Positions 1-16,634 of a stretch of 44,461 nt of DNA are shown here, one piece after another. The notes under the pieces are model-generated. The model worked only from the letters and a program-made list of their open reading frames with translations, was not told the origin of the DNA and did not search any database. Position 1 is the stretch's first letter. Each line of letters starts with the position of its first letter. Source of the stretch: Anaeromyces robustus (taxonomy: Eukaryota; Neocallimastigomycota; Neocallimastigomycetes; Neocallimastigales; Neocallimastigaceae); the NCBI GenBank assembly GCA_002104895.1, contig MCFG01000488.1, positions 1 to 44,461 on the forward strand, in the 5' to 3' direction. The translations under genes and the position numbers were made by a program.

Positions 1-843
1 TATATATATATATATATATAAATATGTTTTGTTGTATTTTTTATATTATTTAAACTCTTCTTTTATTTAATATTTTTTTAACCACTAACAAATATTTCTA
101 ATTAATAAGTTTAATTATATATGTTTTTAAAATGTAAAAGTTTATAAATCTAATGATGAAAGTAGAAAAACTTATAATTAAATTAAAATAAGTATTTTTA
201 TTTCATATTATTATTAAAAGCGAATGTTGAATTATTATAACCTTTATGGAAATATTGAATAAATTTCATTTGATAGTATAGCAAGTCCCACCATCAGTTA
301 TATTTAATTAGAATATAAATATGTTTTTATCCTCTATTAAATTAAAAATAATTATGAAATGGTTTTAATTCTTTTTTTTTTTTTCTTATTTAGTTTTGTT
401 GACTATATATCCCTCCCTATATGTAATAAAAAGTTACATTAAAAATTATAAAAAATACTAAATAATTCTAACCTAATTAATTATTAAAAAACTTCTCCAA
501 TAAAATATTTAATCATTTATTAATATAATAATGGATGTTCCAATGATAAAATTAGATTATTATAAAGAAATATTAAATAACAAATAATAAAAAATTATAA
601 ATATTTAAATGAATAAATAAATAATATTTAAATAAATGTTTTACATTTTAATATAAATTACTTATTATTATTAATTAATAATAATAAGAATTTAAAAAAT
701 AAATAACTATTTTATTTATATTTTGATTTTTATTAAACAAATTTTTTTTTCTTTTGAATTACATTTTATTTTATTATTGAATTAATCTTTTCTAGTTTTA
801 AAGTTTTAATTTTTTTTTTTTTTTTTCTTTTTTTTTTTTTAAC
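1..843. other. AT-rich intergenic spacer
   Basis: No credible gene is seen. The stretch opens with a (TA)n tract and is otherwise A/T-rich with scattered T runs. The T-rich stretch at about 800-840 lies immediately before the start codon of the peptidase gene and is probably its 5' leader or promoter-proximal sequence. Confidence 0.7.
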
Positions 844-1596
844 ATGGATGAACAACCAAAACAAATTGAATATAATAAATTTGATAAAATAAAGCTTTAT
901 TTAACTGGATACGGTCCATTTTCAACTGTTAAGGAAAATCCTTCAGAAGTCACAGTTAATTATATATATGAACATAGAAATAAATTTAATACCACAAAAA
1001 CTGAAATTGTAATTAAACAAATTTTCGAAGTAACTACCGAATATGTTGATAATAACATTAATAAAACTTTAAATTCAATTAAAGAGAATTATACAGATGA
1101 AAATACTTTACATATTATTGTTAGTTTTGGTGTTGCATCAAATCGTACAGTAAATACAATTGAAACCTTAGCTCAAAACTATATTTTTGATTTAAGAAAA
1201 AATGAAAAAATTAATTCTTCCAACCCAAATATTTATTATTCAAAAAATCCAGTAAAATCTATGGTTAAAGGAATTCAACATTGTTGTAAAAGTAGAAATG
1301 ATATTTCATGTAAATTTTCAAATAATGCTGGAACTTATTTATGTAATTATATTTATTATAAAACTTTAAATAAATGTAAAAATGAAACAAATATATGTTC
1401 CTTTTTTATTCATATACCTCTTTTAACTACCTATGATTTAACTTGTCAAGAAGAATTTTTTAAGAATTTTATAAATGTACTTGAGGATTTATATATAAAA
1501 GGAAATGAAGATAAAAGGAATAAAATATTATCTTATGAAATTAATAATAATACAGATGAACATATAGATGCTTGGAACATTAAAATACATAAATAA
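844..1596 (+). CDS. Pyroglutamyl-peptidase I-like cysteine peptidase (family C15)
   Basis: A 250-residue intronless ORF. Family C15 enzymes remove N-terminal pyroglutamate (5-oxoproline) from peptides, usually in the cytosol, and are about 200-220 residues long, so this one has short extensions at both ends. The N-terminal beta-strand motif LTGYGPF (residues 20-26) followed by NPS (32-34) is the C15 hallmark. All three catalytic positions can be placed: Glu107 in NTIETLAQN, Cys167 in AGTYLCNYIYY, and His190 in FFIHIP. The start chosen is the only early ATG and follows a T-rich leader. No intron is needed, unlike most genes further right. Horizontal acquisition from bacteria is possible, but C15 also occurs in eukaryotes. 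Divergence in the middle (residues 112-160) leaves activity unproven. Confidence 0.82.
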   Translation: MDEQPKQIEYNKFDKIKLYLTGYGPFSTVKENPSEVTVNYIYEHRNKFNTTKTEIVIKQIFEVTTEYVDNNINKTLNSIKENYTDENTLHIIVSFGVASNRTVNTIETLAQNYIFDLRKNEKINSSNPNIYYSKNPVKSMVKGIQHCCKSRNDISCKFSNNAGTYLCNYIYYKTLNKCKNETNICSFFIHIPLLTTYDLTCQEEFFKNFINVLEDLYIKGNEDKRNKILSYEINNNTDEHIDAWNIKIHK

Positions 1597-2096
1597 TAAA
1601 TAAATAGATAAATAAGAAGTAAAAATAATTATTTGAAATATTAATAAGTAAAAGAATTTTTTTTTACACGAATAATAGAAATATTATTAATTAAAAGTAA
1701 TGCATATTCCATAATAATTATCTATTATTATTAAGAAGTAAAATAAGAAAATATTAAAATAATAATAAATAAATAATAATTGTAATAGTAAAATAAAAAT
1801 ATTAATAAAAATTATTATTAAAGCATTTTAATATGCAACAAAGCCAAAAAAAAAAAAAAATTAACCTAGAAAGGATAAATTTATTAATACTTCTTAACAC
1901 GTTAACAATTATTAAACTTAGATATTTTTTATTCTATAGATTAATCAAAAAAAAAAAATATAAATAATAATATTATATGAATTGAATTAAACAAATAGAA
2001 TATTATAGTAATATCATAATATTAAAAATAAATAAATACCATTAAAAAATTACTATTAACAATTTATTTTTAATAGTAAATGCTTATGTGTTTATA

Positions 2097-2097
2097 A

Positions 2098-2143
<46 letters not shown>
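2097..2143. repeat. (AATA)n microsatellite
   Basis: About eleven uninterrupted copies of the tetranucleotide AATA (TAAA in another phase) in intergenic DNA. The same unit recurs at larger scale at 12145, 12921, 15603, 18651 and 26931. Confidence 0.9.
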
Positions 2144-2147
<4 letters not shown>

Positions 2148-2391
2148 GTAAAAAAAGAAAAAATTCATAACCAAATTCTAATATATCCTAAGAGATTATC
2201 ATTTTTATATATCATCCCCCTGATTTCCAAAAAGAAATAAGATAGAAAAAAAAATAGTTCTATAGTTTTATAGTTCTATAGTTAAATATTATGTATTATT
2301 TCACAATATGTTAAAAAAAAAGTTTATATATATGCATACTTAATAATACATAAATATTCATTTAATATTAAAAAAAAAAAAAAAGAAAAAT

Positions 2392-2424
2392 TAGGTAATT
2401 ATTTTTTAAAAAAATAATTACCTA
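2392..2424. repeat. 33-bp near-perfect palindrome
   Basis: A 16-base left arm starting TAGGTAATTA is matched exactly by its reverse complement ending TAATTACCTA, with one extra central A. It lies in gene-free DNA about 800 bp downstream of the peptidase gene. It could be a terminator-like hairpin or a remnant of a small inverted-repeat element. No function can be assigned. Confidence 0.75.
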
Positions 2425-3829
2425 TTGTTTATTCCTCTAATTTATATATATATTATAATATATTTGTAATATATATGCTAAAAATATTATAAAAATATAT
2501 ATATTTTTTATATGTGAAAATAAATTAATAAAAAAAGTCATAAAAAAAAAAAGTCATAATAATATAAATAAAAAAACGTTTTTTATTTATTTAATTTATT
2601 TATTAATTTAATATATTTTATTTATTTATTATTTATTTATTCATTTATTTAATAAATTTAATTAAGAATTAAAATTTTAATACTTGAATATTTATTCAGT
2701 ACTTCATTATTTATTATGCTTAATTTATTTGATTATTTTATTTTTTATAATAAGCTTATTTTTATATATTTAGATTAAAATAATCAATATAACATTTATA
2801 TTACCATAAAAAAATAGCATATATTATAATATTATATAATTAAATATAAATTGTATAGAATTAATTATAATTATATATATTATAATGTATTCACTTTATA
2901 TTTGAATTTTGAATTTTATCCCAAGATTTTTAATATTAAATAGGATTTATTATTATTTATTATTATTTTCACCAAATCATTTTCTTTATTTAAATATTGA
3001 TAATTGACTAAGTATAGTTGTACCATTTATTAATTATAATTAATTATTAACAAATAATATAATTTAACCATATATTAATTGTAATTAAAAATTGAAATAT
3101 ATTATATTATTGATGTATAATATGTATTATTAATTATTATAAAATTTTTAAAAATATTAAATAATAATAACTAAATAAAAATAATAAACAAATAATAAAA
3201 TAATAAACAAATAATGAAATAATTAAATAAATAACATTAAATTATTAAATAAATAATAATAAAATAAATAAATAATAATAAAAGTCATACCTCTATATTG
3301 TAATTAATATTTTTAATAATGAATGATCAATAATAATAAAAATGTTAAATAAAAATAATTAATTAATATTATAATAATAATTATATGTATTGTATTATTA
3401 TTAATATTATTAATTTTTATTAAATGTTGTAATAAGTTTAAATAATAATAAATTATATATATTATCAAAACTCCTAAACTATAATTATTATTATTATTTT
3501 TTTATTATAAATTTTTTTAATTAATAAAATATCATACTTTTTATTGATGTTTAATTATAATATATTTTGTAATATTATAATATAAAGTAATATATATAAT
3601 TTTATTGATATTTACATCAAAATTAATATATAATGTAATATAATAAAATGTTTTATATTAATATATTAAATAATAACAATAAATAATATCCAAAGCATCT
3701 TTTTAATAATATAAATATAATATTATAATAAATACTAATTATATATAATAATTTATAATAATTATATATTATATATATAATAAAATAAAATAAAATAAAA
3801 TAAAATAAATTTTTATTATTATTACATAA

Positions 3830-3863
<34 letters not shown>

Positions 3864-5307
3864 CAAATAGATTAAATTTTATTCTTTTTTTTTTTTTTTT
3901 ATTTTTTTATAATTTTTTTTCTTTTTAAGATATTAATATATAAATTTCAAAATAAAAATAATAAAAAAAAAAAAAAACATATATCTTGAATTAATAATAA
4001 TGTTATAATATTTAAGCAAATAATCAAGCAAATAAAATTATAATACTTTATAAAGCAATTGAACATAGAAAAAAATAATAGTATAAATTATGGCAATATA
4101 ACATTAATGAAATACAATATTATCAAATTAAGTTTATTATAGCTATATTATTTTGTTTTCTTATTAAAATAATAATATCAATAAAACAATATATAATAAA
4201 TCTTTATAAAATAGATTGAAATAAACGAAATAGATATATAAACAGTAATAATAAACGAGAAAAAGTATAATAATACTTTTTTAAGTAATAGTTTCAATAT
4301 AAATTTTTTTTTTCGTATATTAGTTAATTTTCTCATAACTTTAACCACATAATAGTACAAAAAAAAAAAAAAAAAAAAAAAAAAAACGAAGAAAAAAAAA
4401 CTATATAATTAAAATTAAAATATAATTTTATAATATAAAACACTGTTATACTCTTTTTTATACATTATTAATAATATTGTTTGCAAAGTCAATTATCGTT
4501 TTTTTCTTAATTGCTATAAACATCTATTACAAGTAAAAAAAAAAATGATTCAATCTTTTTTTTTTTTGTTGAAAAAATAAACCAATAGTAAAATAGATAA
4601 TAAAAAAAAGTAACATATATAAAATAAAAAGAAAATATCGTATGTATTATTATAGAATATATAATTTTTTTCAATAATAATATTTTTATCTTTTAATGAA
4701 AAGTCTTTATTATTATTACTATTATTATAAATAAGATTATTAAAACATTTTATAATAATCTTTTAATAATATACAATATATATTAAAATAATTACTAATT
4801 ACTTTTTAATTTTTATATTTTATATTTTTTTCAATTATAAATTTAAACTATAAATAATAATAATTATAATTGAATAATTATTAAAAGTGTTTGTAGAAAT
4901 ATTTTTAATTATATAATTACTTATCTAAATATAAAGTATTTAATAAATTTCAGCGAAATTTCAATTATATATCTACAATTTAATAAGATAATATAAAAAT
5001 ATTTTTATTGTTTTAATTAAAATTTCGATAAAATTTCATATTTTTAAAATTTATAAAAAAAAAGCAAAAAAGTAAAGATTTGGTATATTTAAATCTAATT
5101 CATTAAATATCGTAAAAATCAATATTATTATATCAATAATTAAACAGTAATCTAATCCTTTTTATACCACTAAAAACTAAAAAAGGAAAAAATAGCAAAT
5201 ATTTAGAATATAAAGTAATAATAACATATAATATATATATCAAACTAAAAAACTATCAATTTTATATATCAATAAAGCATTTCAATATTAATAAAGAAAA
5301 TAACAAA

Positions 5308-5487
5308 ATGTCATATATATATAAAGCCTTCATAGTGTTTTGTATAAGTATATTTATACAAATTGCATATTCAGAAAGTAATAAAAAAAGATTTTTTTAT
5401 AATATAAATATTTTATATATTTTGTATATATATATTATATTTTAATATATTTATTAACGTATTAACATTATATTTTTATTTATGTTT

Positions 5488-5532
<45 letters not shown>

Positions 5533-5600
5533 TTATTACTATTATTATTTTTTATTAAAAATTTTTATTCATAATACCTTTATTTTAAATTAAAATTATA

Positions 5601-5641
<41 letters not shown>

Positions 5642-6852
5642 AAAAAGGTAATTGTGGTATGCCACTATGTTTATCATCAAATGTTATAAAACCAGGTGTT
5701 CCATTAGAACTTTCATGGCATAAATCAGATAATCAAAATGGTTTACAAATATCATTACTTTATGGTGATAATTCAGATAAAACTGATTGTCATCTGTTAC
5801 AAGGTCAACAAGTACTTAGAGCTTGGAAATTAAGTAATGGAGAAGAAGAATACAGCATTACTTTTGATGAAGTCGATTTTGAAATTGAAAATAAAACTTT
5901 TGTATTTTTAGTTGAATATTTAGCCAGTAATTTCTGTATGATGGCACCAAGTGGTCCAAAAGGTTTGGGAACAAGCTATGTTGTTTTCGGTAAGTAATAA
6001 TTTTAGAAATAATATATATATATATATAAAGGAATAAAAAAAAAGAATAAAAAATAAAAATTAAAAATTAAAAATCAGATATAAATAATCAATTAATTTA
6101 TTTAAAATATTTACATAAATATATTAACTGTAAATAATCTATTTTATATATATATATATAACTTAATTATTTTTATAATTAAATATATATATTAATAATT
6201 TAAAATATTTTAATCAAAAGATAAATCAATGCCAGTTAAATTAAATAATAGTAATGACGGTATTAATAATGATACGAATGATAATACTGATAATAATCCT
6301 GAAAATAATGGTGAAAATGGTGAAAATGGTGGTAATGGAAAAGATGATGAAAAAAATAAAGATAAAAATAGTAAAGATAAAAACGAGAATGATACTGATG
6401 ACAAACCTGGTTTCTTAAGTACATTTACATCAATATTATTTATTATTTTAGGACTTATTTTACTTTTAATAGCAGCAGGCTTAATATTATTATTTGGAAA
6501 GAAATTTAAAGGAAAAGATAAAAATTCAAATGCTGATTCATTAAAACAAAATTCAACCACAAGAATGTTATCGCCAAGTCTTACAGATGACGCATTTGCT
6601 GAAGATAGTGTATATTCTGCTGTAGATATTAATACTGCTATACCACCACCACAAATGCCACAAAATCCAAATGATCCATATATTCATAATATATCTGTAG
6701 AAAGCTTTAATTCATCAACGAGTCAATCTGGTCTTATTAGTAGACATGAAGCAAAAATGATTGCAGAACGTTTCAGATGTGAACTACAGAATCCATTAAA
6801 TAATGAAGCAGATGATGCTAGTAGTATAAGGGAAAAAGAAGAATCAGTATAA
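5308..6852 (+). CDS. Type I membrane protein with secreted ectodomain
   Basis: Three exons: 5308-5377, 5648-5989 and 6221-6852, giving 347 residues. Exon 1 encodes a signal peptide (a basic residue, then a hydrophobic stretch from residues 7-20, with likely cleavage near AYSES). The ectodomain, about residues 25-137, holds four cysteines (26, 31, 71, 120), enough for two disulfides. Its pattern (N-V-I-K-P-G, then LSW, then ISLLYG, ending in a YVVF strand) resembles fungal Kre9/KNH or Ser-Thr-rich anchor-type beta domains; that match is inference. An Asn/Asp/Lys-rich linker (about 140-200) leads to one membrane span at about 207-230, followed by basic KKFKGK. The cytosolic tail ends in a short helix-like segment, RHEAKMIAERFRCELQNP, of a kind I associate with tails of fungal membrane proteins. 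Donors are GTAATA and GTAAGT. A cell-wall or surface sensor role is plausible but unproven. Confidence 0.72.
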
Positions 6853-6867
6853 ACTTAAAACAAAAAA

Positions 6868-6913
<46 letters not shown>

Positions 6914-9404
6914 AAAAAAGAAAAAATAATTAACTCTTTTCCTTTTTTGTCTTTTATACTCTTTATTTTTTTTCTTTTTTTTTTTAATTCTTTTTCATTT
7001 GTGTTATTTATTTATTAATTAATATTATTATCTTTTTTCTTTTTTCTTTTTTCTTTTTTTTTTTTTTTTTAACATTATATATATTTTCTATTATCGTTAT
7101 CTTTTTTATTTTTTTATAATATCTTTTTCCTTAATATTTTTTATATCCAATAAAAAAATATATATCTTTGATTTTATTTTTTTTATTTTTTATTTTTTTA
7201 AAATCCGTATAAATATCTTTCTTTTTTATATAATATTTCATTTTTATCAGTTATATATTAAAGAAGTAAAAAATAAATAGAGAAAAAATATATATATAAT
7301 ATAATATAAAATAATAAAAATATCTTAACATGTTATATGATTATAATATAAAATAATATAAAATAATAAAAAAAAATAAAAAATATAAAAATATAAAAAA
7401 ATATTATACATATATAGAAATATATATAGAAATATTATTATATATTATTATTATCATAATTAGTTTATAACTTTTTTTTTTTATAAGAATATATATACTT
7501 AAAAAAAATGAAAGAAAGAAAAAGAACAAGGAGAAAAAAAAATTAAAAAGAAAAAAGAAAAAAGAAAAAAAAGAAGAAAAAAAAAAAAAAAGAAAAAAAA
7601 AAAAAAAAAAAAGAAAAATAAAAAGAAAGGGAAGAGGGAAAAAGGAAAAAGGACAAAGGGAAAAAAAAAAAAAAAAAAAAAGAAAAAAGATATAAAAATA
7701 AAATAAAGCATATTTAAAATTATAATAATAACATATATATAATAAAAAAAAAACAGAAATAATAATTAAAAAAAAATTGAAATAAAAAATTAAACTGAAA
7801 TATCAGTCAATACACATATATTAATATCTTAAAGTTAATCTTATCAACATTATATTTTTGCCATATACTCATATAATTAATTTCAAAAAAAATTAAAAAT
7901 AGAGTAAAAATAATAATTAAAGAAGAAATAAAAAAACGTAAAAAAAAAACTTGTTTTAATATATATTGTTTTTCTTTTTTTTGTTTATGTTTTATATTTG
8001 TTTGAAGTTACATATACGTATATTACAGTTTTAATTATGTAAAATACTTAATAATAAACATGTAATTATCCATAATTTGTAATTTGATTTATTTTTGATT
8101 ATATATATAGTATTATTAAATAATGTAAAATGATCTTTATATATCTACATATTTTTGAGTTTGGATTATGTTTCATTTATTAAAAAATCCCATTTTCAAA
8201 AAGAATTATACTAATCGTCAGTCACTTTAAAATTTTAATTAATATCTTTGCTCTGTAAATAATGCTTATTAATAAGCTTTTTTTTTTTAAAAAAAAATAT
8301 ATATATAAATAATTTTAATTAAAAGACATATAATAATACTAATATTAATTATAATTAACAATATGTATATTTCCAAATTTATACATATTGCTTTAGATAA
8401 TTATAAAATAATAAAAAAGAATTTTTTATTTTAATTAAAGTCTAATATTCAATTACTTTATTTTAATATTAGTAAAATATAAACAACAATATTAGCATAA
8501 ATGATTTATTTTTCCTTTCTCTATTCATTCTTTTTATATAACGAACAATAAAACTTATAATTATTTTTTTTTCCTTTTTTTTTACATATTACAATACAAT
8601 GTTACTACATTTATAGATAAAATTTATTAAATCTTTTTATATTTCTATTATATTAATTTAATAATTACTTAAACTGATCAAAATTTAATTCGTTGTTTTA
8701 ATTGAAAAATTTTATTAAATTTATTATAAAAATTTAATTAAAAAAAATATATATATATATAAAAGATTGATTAATAAAAAAAATGTTAAGAACAAGTTAT
8801 AAAAATAAAAAAATATATATTTAATATATTACTCTCATATATTACATTATTATATATTATACTATAATTATTTAAAATTATATTTATATAATATATATTA
8901 TTATATAAAATAAAAAAAAATGAGTAAAGCATTGTCCGTAAGCTAAATATATTATAATTAAAAAAAAAAAAAAAAAAATTAAAATCAAATTTAAATGTAT
9001 TACCAAATAAAAAAAATAGAGAAGTAGATATTATAAAAATAAAATATAATATTATAAAATACTGTAAAACTTTGATAAAAAAAATTAACATATTCTTATG
9101 TTTTATTTAATAATAAATTACACTCTTTTTAATTTAATTTTATAAATTTCTTTTTTTTTTTATTATATTTTAGAGATTTTATATATATTAATTATATAAG
9201 GAATACTTTTTTTTTTTTATTTTAATAAAAGTAACACAAAAAATTGACATTCCATTAATAATATTAAAAGTGGTGTTTCTTTTTTGGTTTCAAATTTTCA
9301 ATTAAATTAATAATTATAAAAAAAAAAAATCTTTAATTTAACTAAATTATTAATTATTGAAAGTAAAATAAAATCCCTTATTTTATAAAAAAAAAAATAT
9401 TTTT
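6853..9404. other. AT-rich intergenic region with poly-A and poly-T blocks
   Basis: About 2.5 kb without a supportable gene. It starts with about 50 nearly pure A bases after the membrane-protein stop, has an A/G purine-rich block at about 7500-7690, and has an inverted repeat at 8359-8390. Minus-strand frames at 7499-7711 and 8786-9091 translate as Phe/Ile runs and are rejected. Confidence 0.7.
8359..8390. repeat. 11-bp inverted repeat, 10-nt loop
   Basis: CAATATGTATA is followed, ten bases later, by its exact complement TATACATATTG. It stands alone in intergenic DNA. In DNA this AT-rich a stem of this size may be chance. Confidence 0.6.
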
Positions 9405-14134
<4,730 letters not shown>

Positions 14135-14491
14135 GAATTTAATTTATGTATAATTATGAAGAAAATAAAGAAGAAGAAAAAAAAGAAAAAAAAAAAAAAA
14201 AATTAATTTTTTGTTTTTATTATTTTAATCAATTATTATACCTTTTAAATTATAATATTTATTTAAATTTTTTTTTCATTTATTTAAATATTCTTTTATA
14301 TATATAAATCATTTTATATATATAAAAAGTAAATAAAATTATTAGATATATATATCATTTTACTTTCCTAATATAAAATAATTAATAATAATAAAAGAAT
14401 TAATAATAATAAAATAATTAATAACATGTACTTTTATATTTAAATACAATAATTATTTAAAAAAATAATAAATAATAAAAAAAATTGATAT

Positions 14492-14524
14492 AATTATGAC
14501 AATGTAAGAAACATTGACATAATT
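14492..14524. repeat. 14-bp inverted repeat, one mismatch
   Basis: AATTATGACAATGT is followed after five bases by ACATTGACATAATT, which complements it at 13 of 14 positions. The arms hold G/C bases, so chance is less likely than for a pure A/T stem. Confidence 0.65.
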
Positions 14525-14804
14525 TATTTATTTATTTGATAAAACAATAAATATTCTAAAACTATGTATAAAAATATTTATGATTTTAGTCCATATAAAT
14601 ATTTTTTATGAAATTTTTATAACAATTAATCTATTTAAAATTAGTATTAGATTTAATAAATATAAAGAATGTCAAAAGTTTAAAATAATATTCAGATTTT
14701 ATATAAATTCAATAATATTTAAATAATTTGTTGAGAATAAGAGTATTTTATTATTATTCATAAGTAGTATATATATTATACAGAAAATTCGTAAATTTGT
14801 ATTA

Positions 14805-14857
14805 AACTGCGAGGCGAAGAGATATGTGGTCTTTGCAGAGACTAGCATCTAGTACTA
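14805..14857. ncRNA. GC-rich island with two tandem small hairpins (possible ncRNA or element remnant)
   Basis: About 50 bases at near 45% G+C sit inside DNA of about 10% G+C. They contain GTCTT-TGCA-GAGAC (14829-14842) and ACTAG-CAT-CTAGT (14841-14853), two overlapping 5-bp stems. It matches no tRNA, 5S, U1, U2, U4, U5 or U6 signature I can recognise. The strand is unknown. A degraded transposon end is the main alternative. Confidence 0.25.
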
Positions 14858-15602
14858 AAAAAAATAATAAAATAGTATTAATGAAGTATAATAACTACAA
14901 TATAAATATAAATTCTAAATAATAATAAAATAATAAGATGAATCAAAAATATATATATATATTATTATAAATTATTATATTATAATATTAATTGTACTAC
15001 CCAACTATATTTTATATAATATAATTTATCATCACTACTATGTTATTACTTTTTTATTCATATAATAGATATTTATTATATTAAAATCATAACCTTAATA
15101 ATAATTTGTATATATGATTTATTAATAATTATATAATTTTTAATAAATATTTTAATTTATAAAATTAATAAAAATAAATGTATTAATAATGAAATACAAA
15201 AGTTCAGAGTATTAGTTTTTTATAAAAATAATAAAAAGAAAAAATTTAAATTTTTAATGGATATTTAATATATAGTTTTAATATATAGCATTATTTCTTT
15301 TATTTGTATTATCATTTGTCATTTATCAAATAAAAAATTTGTTAATAATAATAAAAACTTTATATAATAATATTAATAAATAAACTGTTTATCTCATATG
15401 TTGTAATATATTAATTTGTTTTTTTTTTTTTTATACATAAAATTACACCATATTTGATGATATTCAATTGTCAAAAATTAATAATAATTAATTACTATTT
15501 ATATAAATACTTTTATTAATTTCTTATTTTTTTTTTTTTAAATTTTGTTAAGCGTATATAAAAATATATAAGAAAAAAGGAAATTAAATTATAAATAAAA
15601 TT

Positions 15603-15779
<177 letters not shown>

Positions 15780-15921
15780 ATGATTTAAGTAATCTTTGTA
15801 ATAATTAACAAACAATTACTAAATATTCTATATTAAAATATAATCCAATATATTAAATGACAAAATATATAATATATTAATATATCAATTTTTTCGGAAT
15901 TAGAGTTATTATTAAGGATAA

Positions 15922-15923
<2 letters not shown>

Positions 15924-16006
<83 letters not shown>
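15924..16006. repeat. (ATT)n microsatellite
   Basis: About 27 uninterrupted ATT units (AAT on the other strand), the same trinucleotide that encodes the poly-Asn runs elsewhere in the window. Here it is non-coding. Confidence 0.92.
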
Positions 16007-16634
16007 TCAATAAATTTGTACTTAATAATATTTAAAATAATTAATCAAAATTAATTTTTTATTTTAAAATTACTCTTTTTTTTTTTTTTTCAGTATATAA
16101 TAGTTTTATAATAATTATAATAAAAAAAATACAGAAAGATTTCTAATCATTTCTATTTAGATTTAAAAATATATATTTTTTTATTTCTTATATATATATT
16201 CAATTATATTTTTTAATCTTTTTTTTTTTTTAATTATTAACTTTTATTCCTCTCTACACTTTATCAATTTAATCATTGAAATTTTTTATTTATATAATCA
16301 TTTTAACTCAGTTTTTTGTATCATATATTAAATATTTATACAGAAATTTCAATAAACTATTTATTTCATAGATAACAAAATTTATATAAGCTTCAATAAT
16401 TAGAAAAAAAAATAAAATAAAAATAAAAATTTAATATAATTCATAAATATAATATTTAATATAATAATTAAGAATTTTTCTTTAAATAATTATCAGCAGT
16501 AAATAAATCTCTTAAATAAATCTCTTAATAATAATAATAAAAAAATAATTAATTAAAATTTCAATAAATAAATTGAATTACCAAAAATAATAATTTAATA
16601 AGATAACTAAAATAAAATATATATATATAAAAAA

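Larger units (their letters stand above)
1597..5307. other. Long AT-rich gene-poor region
   Basis: About 3.7 kb with no ORF I can support. It contains (AATA)n at about 2097-2143, a 33-bp near-perfect palindrome at 2392-2424, and long T and A runs near 3832-3863 and 4361-4386. A 60-codon minus-strand frame at 4178-4360 is only hydrophobic low-complexity translation and is not called. Confidence 0.7.

Noticed and set aside
4178-4360. 60-codon minus-strand ORF, hydrophobic and Lys/Ile/Tyr-rich
   Set aside because: Composition is what random A/T DNA gives; no motif, no conserved start context.
6210-6560. Minus-strand ORF rich in Phe, Ser, Pro and Leu
   Set aside because: It is the antisense of exon 3 of the membrane protein (Asn/Asp/Lys-rich linker).
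7499-7711. Minus-strand ORF of Phe runs
   Set aside because: Translation of an A/G-rich purine tract read from the other strand.
8786-9091. 101-codon minus-strand ORF
   Set aside because: Phe/Ile/Tyr/Asn low-complexity only; no splice or homology support.
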